Below are positions 23,362-36,200 of a DNA stretch of 64,000 nt, in pieces (position 1 is the first letter of the stretch; each line of letters begins with the position of its first letter). Made by a program: the position numbers and the translations under genes. A model generated the notes under the pieces. The model had not been told where the DNA came from. It ran no database searches and was given only the letters and a program-made list of their open reading frames with translations. This DNA comes from Theocolax elegans (taxonomy: Eukaryota > Arthropoda > Insecta > Hymenoptera > Cerocephalidae), in assembly GCA_026168455.1 (NCBI GenBank), contig CM047427.1, positions 16,167,301-16,231,300 on the forward strand, in the 5' to 3' direction.

Positions 23362-24390
23362 TATGTCGAGTAACGAGTGTCTAATGTTAACAGTCTAGCA
23401 GCCTAAATATGACGCTGGGATGTGGAGAAAAGAGGGAAATGTCGCACTAGTTTCTTAATGCTGATATATAATAAAATTTTAGATTAATATGTGGGGACAA
23501 AGAAATTCGTAAAATATAATTTGAATTAGAATGTCGTAAACGCTTGACGCCTTGAAAGTAACCAAAGTCAATGATAGGTTGAATGAATTATTATCGTCAC
23601 GTCACAAAGCCGCAAGGTAAAGAAAGCAACCGTATTGTCGAAAATGAAGATGAAGTAATTACAAGCTACTGGTATTTAATGATATAGGGTTACCTCGTGA
23701 GGTGAGTATACCGACGATTACTGTTGGTGGGTAACACTTTACCGACGGTTACCGGTTATGGGTAACTGTTATCGACGATCGGTAAGTTACCGACAGTAGA
23801 TAACTGTTGCGTAGATAAGGCAGGGTTTTACCCACACAAGATAATAATAGTAACGAATATAAAGTGGATATGAAAATTTAATGTGTGTTTATGAGAAATA
23901 TGGGAAACAAAATTTGTCGAATAAAAATGGGTTAGTTGTATGTATGAAATAATATGACTTATGCAGTGTTATAAAAGATTATGTATAGAGATATAAAAAG
24001 TTAGTGTCGCAACACGAAGAGTGCAGTGTAAGCCTTATCAAGTAACTCGAGTCTTACTCGTGCGTCACTCGCGTATTATTTCTTAGAACAGTGCGATAAA
24101 AATAATAAATGAATTTCGTGACCGTGTGAACAATAAAATTAGAAAATTAGCGGTCATTCAAATTATAACAATCATGCATTAAATAAGTAATTTTTAATAT
24201 TAAATACGTTTGATCTTCTATATTTTAAATTGTAAAATTCATGCAATTTATCAATAAGTATTTGAATACAATCATGCCAAAGTTATAGAAATGTTTGTAA
24301 GAAAATTGCAAAATATGAAATAATGATAATGCATTTACCTTGTTTCTGTATTTTTTTTCAGACGAAAAATCCCACCTCCGCTGTCACCAA
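23308..24390 (-). other. G1 copy 2 5' leader with expanded A/T homopolymer
   Basis: Homologous to the copy 1 leader. Just upstream of the gag start a T-run followed by a long A-run (23326-23362) is much longer than in other copies. The primer binding site sits at 24379-24390. Confidence 0.8.
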
Positions 24391-26675
24391 TGTAACGTAC
24401 TGGTCAATCCTTCGGACTTTACGCAGTTCGTAAGTTTGAGATGGGATTAGATGTCTCGTGGCTCGGAGGGACTAAATCGGTTTTCCCGTACTCTCGATGA
24501 TTGATAGGCGTGGTGACCCTCCGTTGAGCTTAATGAGGCAGCGTGTGGCAAAGCTTTATTTATGTGAGTTTACAGGATGGCAGAAGTGCCAAAACCCTCG
24601 TGTAAAATGCAGTTTGTTTCTCTCGTGATTGGAAAGCCTGGTCCTCCTCGATGATCCGACGTATATTTACTTTCCGTGTTTTTAAATTATATACTTTACC
24701 TCGACGTTATACTTTTATTAATACTTAGTTCCTTCTATGTATATAAGGAAAGATTAGTAATGAAATAAATAACTCGATAATCAACTTTAACCTGATAAAG
24801 TGGTACGATTATTTATTTATTTTTAGTGTACACTCGCGTTATGTCGCGGGTGCTCGTGCACGTACGAATATAAATCAGTATAATTAAGCGATATTAACAA
24901 TGAAATATTGACTGGAACGGTAATTAAAACGCGTCCGCTTACTATCGGTATAAATTAGAATATACTTTGTATCTTAATAGAAGAAGACTGTTCGAAGATT
25001 ATCGGAGTGGCGCGATTGCACGTGCGTTTGGTATCAAGGCAGTCTGAGCACTGGCGGGAGTCGGCGAGCACACTGCGCTCGTGAGTAACGTTTGTGGCGG
25101 GGATAGTTCAGTCTGATTGGTCGCGCGTGACGATACATAGAAGGTTCTAGAAGCGTTGGTCTCTTTTTATTGGTCCGTTGTTGTCAAGCGCGAAAACGCT
25201 GACTTGAACTTCACGCGGAAATATCGCAACTGGCGACGATATCTAACACCGGATGTTATAAGGATACGTGATATTTATTCCGTTGGCTTCTACGTCGTAT
25301 AATTACTCTATATGCTTCTAGAATGTTCTATGTTCGTTGGTTTTACAATATTCGTTAATATATTATTGATTATCGGGAGGGGAAAAGGATCTTTATTACA
25401 AAAGTCTGTTGTATATGAAATTTCGAGTCGATCGCTTAAGTTGAATTTCGAAATAGAGACGTTTTTGTGTTTCGCAGTGCTGTTTACTGATGTTTCCTGT
25501 GGTTAGAAATATTCCTTTCTTATTTATAATAATTTTAAATGGTACATTACATTCATTTATAGTAAGCATGCGTATATTAGTATTAAAGTATGTATATAAG
25601 TAACGCTGGGTTTTCTTGCGATTGGTGCAATACGTGTAATACAATAATATTCATATAGTTCTTGTCCCTTTATATGTTTAAACAAAATTATAAATAAACA
25701 ATTGCGTTGTAAGAGTCTTCAGATGGTACCAGTCGACGCTATTCATGATCGAGAAGTTGTTTCGGGAAGATTTGCCGTATGTCGGTAAGACAGTTTCACT
25801 CCTTATCGATGGTGGGTAATATACTACCGACTGTCGCATGTTGATGGTCGTCGGCAGCTTATCGTCTCCCTCTGGTAACATTTACCGGCAGCCGCCTCGT
25901 TTAGTTACGTATCACTCGATCAACGTTGATAGAACTCTCATCTGCCAGAAATGGTCGATGTATCGACTATTATTGGTGTTGGAACGTTTTCGTAGCAGGG
26001 CCAACCTCATTTGCGGATGTGCGTGGCTCGTCTCTGTAGTGGGCGATCTAGAATTTTGATCATTTATCCAACCACCGCGAGGGTGAACATACATTAGTAT
26101 ACTGTATATACGAATATGTATTAACTATAGTGACAATGGATGGTATAGGTGGGAACAGATGTGCATATCGTATAGAACGATGAATTTTAGGGGGGGTGGG
26201 GCTCTTATCAAAATTTTGATATCTGTCGTCGTTGTCTAGTAAACTCCAATAGTAGCGTACAGTTACGTCACAGTGCTTGAATTGATATATATATATATAT
26301 GTATATATGAGTAGTCATACAATAATAAAAATAATAATAAATATCGGTTTAAGCGGTATATTCCATGTTCGTTATCGAGAATAGAAGTGCTCGACTGGTC
26401 GATGTTTGGTGTGTGGACCCAAGTCACTCCCACTCCTACAGCATTCAAGATATGCATCTGAGACCGATTTCATATTAGTCGCTTAAGATCTACACACTGC
26501 CATCTATTCGCCTACGCAGATAAAAGTGTTTAACATTTATTGAAATAATATTGTACTTAAAATAACAATAGTATGTGATTAACAATTAAGTTAGATCGTT
26601 TATATTTCTTAGTTATACAATATGAACAACATAGTAAGGTCGCAAATTCTGCGAGCTGAGCCTCATATCGTAACA
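24391..26675 (-). repeat. G1 5' LTR of copy 2 (2285 bp), second subfamily
   Basis: Full LTR with both ends. It carries cttcacgcggaaatatcgcaac, gatacgtgatattt and ttcgcagtgctg, unlike the 3' LTR of the same element, and lacks a few bases near 24832 (tacactcgcg). These markers group it with the LTRs at 40743 and 42505. Confidence 0.95.
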
Positions 26676-26894
26676 ATAACAATAAATACATAAATGAAAT
26701 CCTCATTGAGGAAGACGCGATTAACGACGACGAGACCCACATAACATACTGGACAAGCGACGGACATATAAACAATGATGCACAAGCAGAACTAATACTT
26801 GCGGATCACGAACTTCCCATGATGGGGAACTGTATTTATACATTTAGTTACACATCGAATAACGCGGTAGTAACTCCCACTTTGAACATCACAA
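26676..26894 (+). mobile_element. G2 pol-spacer fragment in opposite orientation
   Basis: The plus strand encodes NNKYINEILIEEDAINDDE and continues with GNCIYTFSYTSNNAVV. This is the reverse complement of the G2 region at about 48235-48450, with few differences. It is wedged between the end of the copy 2 LTR and the truncated start of the copy 3 LTR. Confidence 0.88.
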
Positions 26895-27490
26895 TACTCT
26901 CGATGATTGATAGGCGTGGTGACCCTCCGTTGAGCTTAATGAGGCAGCGTGTGGCAAAGCTTTATTTATGTGAATTTGCAGGATGGCAGAAGTGCCAAAA
27001 CCCTCGTGTAAAATGCAGTTTGTTTCTCTCGTGATTGGAAAGCCTGGTCCTCCTCGATGATCCGACGTATATTTACTTTCCGTGTTTTTAAATTATATAC
27101 TTTACCTCGACGTTATACTTTTATTAATACTTAGTTCCTTCTATGTATATAAGGAAAGATTAGTAAAGAAATAAATAACTCGATAATCAACTTTAACCTG
27201 ATAAAGTGGTACGATTATTTATTTATTTTTAGTGTACACTCTTCGCGTTATGTCGCGGGTGCTCGTGCACGTACGAATATAAATCAGTATAATTAAGCGA
27301 TATTAACAATGAAATATTGACTGGAACGGTAATTAAAACGCGTCCGCTTACTATCGGTATAAATTAGAATATACTTTGTATCTTAATAGAAGAAGACTGT
27401 TCGAAGATTATCGGAGTGGCGCGATCGCACGTCCGTTTGGTATCAAGGCAGTCTGAGCACTGGCGGGAGTCGACGAGCACACTGCGCTCG
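26895..27490 (-). repeat. G1 LTR, left piece of the split copy 3 3' LTR
   Basis: Homologous to LTR positions equivalent to 6515-7108 of copy 1. The terminal ~105 bases (TGTAACG...) are missing at the G2 junction. It stops at cactgcgctcg where the Jockey 5' sequence begins. Confidence 0.9.
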
Positions 27491-27651
27491 GATCAGGGGA
27501 GTTCCTCTCGAACCTTCGTAGAGGAAACACCTATTCTCATTATATAGAAAATTATTTCTATTGACTCTCGATTTATCGAATTCTCAATAGCAGGTGCAAA
27601 CCTGTCTCTATTTTCTATCACAACTCTCTTCTCAGCCCATTGTGAGCCATC

Positions 27652-28692
27652 ATGGCCACAGGGCAAAAATCTTCCTTTTCGCACTGCGATGGCTCCGAGA
27701 GCATCGCTTCCACCGCTGAGCCCTTAATGGACACAGCCCTTACTATGGATTGCGAAGGCTTCAAGGAGCCTCGCAGGCGAAAACGTGCTCGCCAAACACC
27801 TCGGGACTCTCAATCAGACCGAACAAGTCTGATTACCAAGACCAGCAACACGGTACTTCCACCGGTTGCTACCCACAACCAATTCGCCCTACTAGCCGGC
27901 ACCTCCGCCGAAAAGAAGGTTAAGATCACCCCAGTGAATGTTTACTGTGATGAGCTTAACTTTCCCTATAAACTCCTCCAAACCATTATTAAAAAATTAA
28001 AATTTAGCGCGGTAGTTTACAAACTCCGCGACAACTTCATGTCCGTCCGGGTTTCAACCCTGGAGGACTATCGAACCCTCCTCCGGGAATTGGACACCGA
28101 AAGGTTCCAATATTTTCTTTTCAAATCTCCGGATTCCGAACCTCCGGTCAAATTCGTCATTAGGGGCCTACCCATTTCAATGGCCACCGACGAAATCGCG
28201 GACGAGTTACTGCGGGGTGGATATAGAGTCCACAACGTCGCGCAAATGAAGAGAGGAAGCGGGAAAAATGCCACCCCGCTCCCTCTTTGCCTAATTACTT
28301 TAGAAAAAACAGACAACATCAAAAATATTAATCAATTAAAAACAATCGCGTTCTTGAAAATAAAAATAGAACCGTATATTAAACCTAAACGCCCGGTACA
28401 ATGTTATAAATGCCAACGTTATAATCATGTGTCACGGTTCTGCCACGCTCAGCCCAAATGCGTTACGTGTGGAGAGAACCATGACTCCGCCACGTGCACT
28501 AAGCCCCGCGATAAAGAAAATTTAAAATGCGCAAACTGTGGAGGCAACCACACCGCGAATTACAAAGGCTGTCCAGCATATAAAACAACAAAACAATCTT
28601 ACGCGAATAAAGCCAAAACTCCCAAACCCACTAAAATTAACAGCAATAACAACAATAATAAAAATACTAAAAACCTAAAGTCATTCCGTTAA
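27652..28692 (+). CDS. Jockey-type ORF1 (Gag-like nucleic-acid-binding protein)
   Basis: The 346-codon frame starts at catcATGGcc, a good initiation context. Residues ~150-250 (FVIRGLPISMATDEIADEL onward) match the PRE_C2HC-type region of Jockey/X-element ORF1. Three zinc knuckles follow: CYKCQRYNHVSRFC, CVTCGENHDSATC and CANCGGNHTANYKGC. ORF1 proteins of this kind coat the LINE RNA. After residue 346 the original frame seems to continue one register over (GGHFPALPVK, 28700 to about 28890), so the stop at 28692 probably results from a small indel. The remainder is interrupted by the solo LTR. Confidence 0.88.
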   Translation: MATGQKSSFSHCDGSESIASTAEPLMDTALTMDCEGFKEPRRRKRARQTPRDSQSDRTSLITKTSNTVLPPVATHNQFALLAGTSAEKKVKITPVNVYCDELNFPYKLLQTIIKKLKFSAVVYKLRDNFMSVRVSTLEDYRTLLRELDTERFQYFLFKSPDSEPPVKFVIRGLPISMATDEIADELLRGGYRVHNVAQMKRGSGKNATPLPLCLITLEKTDNIKNINQLKTIAFLKIKIEPYIKPKRPVQCYKCQRYNHVSRFCHAQPKCVTCGENHDSATCTKPRDKENLKCANCGGNHTANYKGCPAYKTTKQSYANKAKTPKPTKINSNNNNNKNTKNLKSFR

Positions 28693-28894
28693 ACGATGGA
28701 GGTCATTTTCCCGCATTACCGGTTAAAGCTAAAACCCAATCACCAACGAACATACCAATATTTAAATTTAAATCATTACAAAACAAACACAAAAATGAAA
28801 ATAACATTAAAAATGATAAAAAACCCGTCAACCCGGAAGACGCAACCGCACTGTTAGAAATACTGCGGGAGGCAACCAACCTCTCTATCAGGAT

Positions 28895-31187
28895 TGTTAC
28901 GATATGAGGCTCAGCTCGCAGAATTTGCGACCTTACTATGTTGTTCTTATTGTATAACTAAGAAATATAAACGATCTAACTTAATTGTTAATTACATACT
29001 ATTGTTATTTTAAGTACAATATTATTTCAATAAATGTTAAACACTTTTATCTGCGTAGGCGAATAGATGGCAGCCTGTAGATCTTAAGCGACTAATATGA
29101 AATCGGTCTCAGATGCATATCTTGAATGCTGTAGGAGTGGGAGTGACTTGGGTCCACACACCAAACATCGACCTGTCGAGCACTTCTATTCTCAATAACG
29201 ACCATGGAATATACCGCCTAAACCGATATTTATTATTATTTTTATTATTGTATGATTACTCATATATACATATATATATATCAATTCAAGCACTGTGACG
29301 TAACTGTACGCTACTATTGGAGTTTACTAGACAACGACGACAGATATCAAAATTTTGATAAGAGCCCCACCCCCCCTAAAATTCATCGTTCTATACGATA
29401 TGCATATTTGTTCCCACCTATACCATCCATTGTCACTATAGTTAACACATATTCGTATATACAGTATACTAATGTATGTTCACCCTCGCGGTGGTTGGAT
29501 AAATGATCAAAATTCTAGATCGCCCACTACAGACACGAGCCACGCACATCCGCAGATGAGGTTGGCCCTGCTACGAAAACGTTCCAACACCAATAATAGT
29601 CGATACACCGACCATTTCTAGCAGATGAGAGTTCTATCAACGTTGATCGAGTGATACGTAACTAAACGAGGCGGCTGCCGATAAATGTTACCAGAGGGAG
29701 ACGATAAGCTGCCGACGACCATCAAACATGCGACAGTCGGTAATATATTACCCACCATCGATAAGGAGTGAAACTGTCTTACCGACATACGGCGAATCTT
29801 CCCGAAACAACTTCTCGATCATGAATAGCGTCGACTGGTACCATCTGAAAACTCTTACAATGCAACTGTTTATTTATAATTTTGTTTAAACATATAAAGG
29901 GACAAGAACTATATGAATATTATTGAATAACACGTATTGCACCAATCGCAAGATGCGATAAAAAACCAGCGTTACTTATATACATACTTTTTATACTAAT
30001 ATACGCATGCTTATTATAAATGAATGTAATGTTACCATTTAAAATTATTATAAATAAGAAAGGAATATTTCTAATCACAGGAAACATCAGTAAACAACAC
30101 CGCGAAACACAAAACGTCTCTATTTCGAAATTTAACTTAAGCGATCGACTCGAAATTTCATATACAACAGACTTTTGTAATAAAGATCCTTTTCCCCTCC
30201 CGATAATCAATAATATATTAACGAATATTGTAAAACCAACGAACATAGAACATTCTAGAAGCATATAGAGTAATTATACGACGTAAAAGCCAACGGAATA
30301 AATATCATGTATCCTTATAACATCCGGTGTTAGATATCGTCGCCAGTTACGATATTTTCGCGTAGAGTTTAAGTCAGCGTTTCCGCGCTTGACAACAACG
30401 GACCAATAAAAAGAGACCAATGCTTCTAGAACCTTCTATGTATCGTCACGCGCGACCAATCAGACTGAACTATCCCCGCCACGATGCTACTCACGAGCGC
30501 AGTGTGCTCGTCGACTCCCGCCAGTGCTCAGACTGCCTTGATACCAAACGGACGTGCAATCGCGCCACTCCGATAATCTTCGAACAGTCTTCTTCTATTA
30601 AGATACAAAGTATATTCTAATTTATACCGATAGTAAGCGGACGCGTTTTAATTACCGTTCCAGTCAATATTTCATTGTTAATATCGCTTAATTATACTGA
30701 TTTATATTCGTACGTGCACGAGCACCCGCGACATAACGCGAAGAGTGTACACTAAAAATAAATAAATAATCGTACCACTTTATCAGGTTAAAGTTGATTA
30801 TCGAGTTATTTATTTCATTACTAATCTTTCCTTATATACATAGAAGGAACTAAGTATTAACAAAAGTATAACGTCGAGGTAAAGTATATAATTTAAAAAC
30901 ACGGAAAGTAAATATACGTCGGATCATCGAGGAGGACCAGGCTTTCCAATCACGAGAGAAACAAACTGCATTTTACACGAGGGTTTTGGCACTTCTGCAA
31001 TCCTGTAAATTCACATAAATAAAGCTTTGCCACACGCTGCCTCGTTAAGCTCAACGGAGGGTCACCACGCCCATCAATCATCGAGAGTACGGGAGAAACG
31101 ATTTAGTCCCTCCGAGCCACGAGACATCTAATCCCATCTCAAACTTACGAACTGCGTAAAGTCCGAAGGATTGACCAGTACGTTACA
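28895..31187 (+). mobile_element. G1 solo LTR on the plus strand with GGAT target-site duplication
   Basis: Full-length (2293 bp) LTR in the opposite orientation to the other G1 copies, from TGTTACGATATGAGG to CCAGTACGTTACA. GGAT flanks it at 28891-28894 and 31188-31191, a perfect 4-bp duplication. No internal sequence remains. It lies in the Jockey ORF1 region and therefore inserted after Jockey. It forms a long inverted repeat with the neighbouring minus-strand LTR piece at 31266. Confidence 0.93.
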
Positions 31188-31265
31188 GGATCTCCTCGGG
31201 ATCAATCTCAATAAACGACGCGTATATCCAAGTCGCGGTAATAACTCAAAAACTTCTAAATTCGG

Positions 31266-32377
31266 CCAAGCATGCGTATATTAGTATAAAAAGTATGTAT
31301 ATAAGTAACGCTGGTTTTTCTTGCGATTGGTGCAATACGTGTTATTCAATAATATTCATATAGTTCTTGTCCCTTTATATGTTTAAACAAAATTATAAAT
31401 AAACAGTTGCATTGTAAGAGTCTTCAGATGGTACCAGTCGACGCTATTCATGATCGACAAGTTGTTTCGGGAAGATTTGCCGTATGTCGGTAAGACAGTT
31501 TCACTCCTTATCGATGGTGGGTAATATATTACCGACTGTCGCATGTTTGATGGTCGTCGGCAGCTTATCGTCTCCCTCTGGTAACATTTATCGGCAGCCG
31601 CCTCGTTTAGTTACGTATCACTCGATCAACGTTGATAGAACTCTCATCTGCCAGAAATGGTCGGTGTATCGACTATTATTGGTGTTGGAACGTTTTCGTA
31701 GCAGGGCCAACCTCATCTGCGGATGTGCGTGGCTCGTCTCTGTAGTGGGCGATCTAGAATTTTGATCATTTATCCAACCACCGCGAGGGTGAACATACAT
31801 TAGTATACTGTATATACGAATATGTGTTAACTATAGTGACAATGGATGGTATAGGTGGGAACAAATATGCATATCGTATAGAACGATGAATTTTAGGGGG
31901 GGTGGGGCTCTTATCAAAATTTTGATATCTGTCGTCGTTGTCTAGTAAACTCCAATAGTAGCGTACAGTTACGTCACAGTGCTTGAATTGATATATATAT
32001 ATGTATATATGAGTAATCATACAATAATAAAAATAATAATAAATATCGGTTTAGGCGGTATATTCCATGGTCGTTATTGAGAATAGAAGTGATCGACAGG
32101 TCGATGTTTGGTGTGTGGACCCAAGTCACTCCCACTCCTACAGCATTCAAGATATGCCTCTGAGACCGATTTCATATTAGTCGCTTAAGATCTACATACT
32201 GCCATCTATTCGCCTACGCAGATAAAAGTGTTTAACATTTATTGAAATAATATTGTACTTAAAATAACAATAGTATGTAATTAACAATTAAGTTAGATCG
32301 TTTATATTTCTTAGTTATACAATAAGAACAACATAGTAAGGTCGCAAATTCTGCGAGCTGAGCCTCATATCGTAACA
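31266..32377 (-). repeat. G1 LTR, right piece of the split copy 3 3' LTR
   Basis: Homology resumes at agcatgcgtatatt (equivalent to 7585 of copy 1) and runs to CGTAACA at 32377. It joins integrase sequence without the purine-rich tract, so the integrase frame reads into the LTR (a 135-codon frame at 32259-32666). Confidence 0.92.
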
Positions 32378-33250
32378 CATGTACAAATATAAACCTTTTC
32401 AATAGCGCATCGGCGATATCCCTGGAAGTGGCATTCCTTAATGGGGCGAGTATACAAAATTTCGTTAATAAATCCTGCATGGTGAGGATGTAAATATTGT
32501 CTTTCTTGGTTCCGGGCAACGGTCCGACGAGGTCCATGGCTAATTTCTCGAACGCTTCACCCGGAGTGTCAGTTAAGACCATTGGCTGTCTGACTTTCCT
32601 TCTAACCAGCTTGTTTGTTTCACAGATTCTACATTTACTTATTAATTTTTTTATATCTTCTTTCATATTAGGCCAATAGTAATTTTGACGGATCCGGTTA
32701 TAAGTCTTCGTGATACCCTTATGACCGTTCGTGGGAGCACCGTGAATATCTGTTATTATTGAATCCCTTAATTCCGGGTCCGGTATTTGGGTTTTATTAT
32801 TGCAAATTATTAATTTTGTAGTATCGTCCGAAAAGTTATTCCTTTAAACGTTCACGATGTCTGTCCACGAAAGATCATCGATATTCGAAGTTTTCGATAA
32901 TTGAACGGATTTCAAATTCATTGATAGGCATACATCACGAACCGACGCGATTGCTTCTTCAAAAATGTCATAATCAACCCGAATGTGTAAATTTTCTTTG
33001 ATAGGAGCGGCTATCAACACTTTACCGTTTCGTTCCGTGGTTTTTGCCCTACCTAGCGTCAAGTGATCGTTTACCGGTAACTCATCTCGATCTGATAGTT
33101 GTTTGGCTCCAGTACAAAGAGGTTGGTTTTTCTGTGTGACGAAATAGATGATAAAGTCACGATTTAAAAGAAATGAATCTCGCGTTTCTATAATGTTCCT
33201 ACAAATATATGGTCGGTTTTGTTCTCGCGCATTTACGTCATATTCGACTG
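32378..33250 (-). pseudogene. G1 copy 3 integrase, N-terminal part only
   Basis: Homologous to 1-850 of copy 1. A substitution near 32844 turns the frame into a stop after SWTDIVNV. Downstream the CRIC zinc-binding Cys and the first catalytic Asp (MDLVGPL) remain, but the frame ends after DALLKRFIFVH at the LTR junction. The second Asp, the Glu and the C-terminal domain are gone, so this copy cannot make integrase. Confidence 0.9.
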
Positions 33251-33258
33251 CAGGGGAT

Positions 33259-36200
33259 CTATGATGTCTGTCGTTTCGTTTGTGTATTCGTTGTGTCGGA
33301 TGAATCTGAATGACTTTGAGTCGAGTCTCCAGTAGTCGAGTTGTCAGTGTTTGTATCTCCCGTATCGCAATTTTTACTAAGCCGTTCTTCTAATGTCGTA
33401 ATTTCGTCGACCGTTGGTTGTTCATGATCTATAACAGTAGTTAGGGGGTCTTGTTCGTCTGCGTGATCGGTTTGTTGGGGCGTAGGAATAGTCTTCTGTT
33501 TCGAAGATGTTGCTTTGGAATATATCTCCTTTGATGAAGACGAACTCGTACTTAGTCGCGTTTTTCTGTGTGGCATGTCGGGTGTGTTATTGTGCGCATC
33601 TTCACATTTCTTTTCAATAATATTCACCTGGTCTAACTCTGGAGGATTCCGAGAAAGTGCATCTGCTACGTAATTGGTCTTTCCTGGTTGGTAAATTACC
33701 TCAAACTGAAATTTTTCCGTTAATTTAATATACCAATTTTTGAGACGAGAGGAGGAGTCTTTTATACGATGCAGCCAGACGAGTGGTTTGTGATCGGTGA
33801 AAAACGTAAATTTCCTACCGATTAGAAAGTATTCGAATTGGTTTGCACAGTACAGCATTGCGAATAGTTCTTTTTCGATCGTGCTGTATCTTGTTTCCGT
33901 ATTCGTGAGAGATTTGCTGGCGTAGGCGATCGGGAGGTCAGCTGATTCCCTTTTTTGTGATAAAACGCCACCGATCGCATAGTTCGATGCGTCTGTAGTT
34001 ACATAGAAATTTTTATTAAAATCCGGGTATTGAAGTATGGGTGCTTCTACTAATTTTAGTTTTAAAGTTTCGAATGCTTCAGACTGATCGTTACCCCATA
34101 CAAATTTACGATCCTTCTTCAACAAATTAGTTAAAGGTTTGGCTAGTTTGGACATGTTGGGAATGAAGTTCCTATAATATCCGCAAATTCCCAAGAATTG
34201 GCGTATGTTCTTCTGTGTTTTTGGTATCGGGTAGTTGACAATTGCTTTTATATTTTCCGGATTTGGTTCCAATCCTCTAGCGCTTACGGAATATCCCAAG
34301 AAAATGACGTTGTCCTTATAAAATTGACACTTGTTTGGATTCAGTTTTAAATTGGCCTCCTTTAGTTTACTAGACAATTCCACAAAGACTTGATCTAGTT
34401 CATCGAGCGTCTCAGCGAATAGGATTATGTCGTCAATGTAGCCGAGCATACCTTTGACTCTTGTTCTACCTTCCATGGTGAGTGGCTTCTGGCCCACAAC
34501 TTTGTTGGTAAGCTCCTGGAATGTACTCGGAGCAGTAGAGATTCCGAAAGGCATTCGCTTAAAATGATAGTGCCCAAAAGGAGTAGAGAAGGCCGTTTTC
34601 TCGCGATCTTCAGGTCGAATTTCTATTTGATGGAATCCGCTATACATGTCGGCATCGATGAAGTATTTTGCGCCACCTAACTGTTCAACTAAGTGTGTGA
34701 TGTTTGGAATCGGGAAGGGATAAGGTCGCGTCTTCTCGTTCAGTTTTCTAAAGTCGACTACAACCCTCCACTGCGAGTTTCCCTGGTTATCGTCACGTTT
34801 TTTGACAACCCACAATGGATTATTGTACGGCGAATCACTGCGTTCTATAATACCGGTGTCTAATAATTTAATAACTTGTTCGTAGACTACCTCCTGTAAT
34901 TTCTGTGGGATCGGATATTGCTTGACATTGAGTGGTATTTCATCGTATGTTTCGATCTTGTGCTGTATCAACTTAGTCGACGATAAAGATTCCCCTTTAA
35001 GATGAAATATGCTACCTGTGTTCTCAATGAGCTTTCCCAACCTGTCCTGTAATTCGGGATTTAAGTGGTCTTGATTAATTTCCTCCAGAATCCTTCTGTT
35101 TCTGGTTCTCTCGTCCAATGCGAAAAGGTCTTGATTTTTTGCAAGGCTTTCCTTCCATCCTTCTTCGCTGCATCTTGAGATCTTGATTGAGCGGTAATTT
35201 TCAATAATCCCTGTTATATCCGTAAACGACTGTGCTAGATACGGACGAACCTGTTCGTAGTCCTCTATCAATGGATCCTTGCACTCCATAGTTTCCAAGT
35301 TTTCGGTTCCCGATACGTAAACATTAAATAATTGTGTTTCTAAAAGACTATTTACTTGTAAATTCGTAAGATTCACTTCCTGAAGTTTTTCCGATGTCGT
35401 GCCTACTAAGCATACGTTCGGGTCTCGCTCGCATATGTCAAGGTAATCCTCGTTCTCTTCACTTGCGACTGATTGCGTCTGCAATGGCGCGTTGGTTAAG
35501 GTTGATTTACAATAATACGGTATCCCACTTGGAAGAGCAGGTGAGTCGGGTTCGAGAGGAACCAGTTTATCGAGCCACTCCTTAAGTACCGATTCGTTGG
35601 ATCTTTCGCTGTTTCCGGTGTAGTTATCCATCATGTAATTATCCATCTTACTTAGAGGAAGTAAGGTGACATTGGTTAGGAATATTTCAGCCTCTATGTC
35701 GCCGTCGTTGAAAAATTCCACGTCAACGTATCCATTATCGTTTGTAACAACGACGTCACCCGCTCTGATTCGATTATCGGTGAATTCTATTTTTGGTATA
35801 TTACCATACTCGTGTTCATCCGGATTGTCTAATGCTAATTTTACCATTACGCTGCTAAATGGTTTTATTAATGTTGGTCTATTGGTATTAATAAAATCCA
35901 ATTTTTGATTCTCAAAAATGAACATATTTCCCTGGAAATCTAACTTTGCTTTTCTATCTTCAAAGAACATGGAGCCTAATAGCGCGGGAGCCAAAAGTGG
36001 GAATGTATCTTTTACTACGACAAAGTGGCTTAGTTTTCCATATAAATTTATTTCACATGTTCCCAGTGGGAAAATATCCTCTCCACTTATTCCTATCAAT
36101 ATAGGAGTCTTCTCCGTTTTGATTTTTACGTGATCTCGCAGCTGTGATTCCTTTATGACGTTCGGTTGTGCACCCGAATCTAACATTGTATATACTTGCT

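Larger units (their letters stand above)
16178..26675 (-). mobile_element. G1 copy 2 with both LTRs, internal deletions and an env remnant
   Basis: It is 10.5 kb long, minus strand, bounded by TGTAACG at 16178 and CGTAACA at 26675. From the 5' LTR it reads leader, gag (tandem duplication and stops), protease, RT N-terminal half, then a deletion jumping into env, purine-rich tract and 3' LTR. The flanking bases are ATCG on the left and ATAA on the right, so no target-site duplication is visible. The two LTRs carry different subfamily markers, which argues that the present ends come from recombination between copies. Confidence 0.92.
27491..31265 (+). mobile_element. Jockey-type non-LTR retrotransposon fragment (5' UTR and ORF1), split by a solo LTR
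   Basis: The plus strand shows ~160 bases of 5' UTR, ORF1, and sequence past the ORF1 stop. After the inverted LTR (28895-31187) about 75 bases of the same unit continue. ORF2 (endonuclease/RT) is absent; the fragment is cut where G1 LTR sequence resumes at 31266. About 480 bases of G1 LTR between the flanks are missing, so this is not a clean insertion. Confidence 0.8.
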
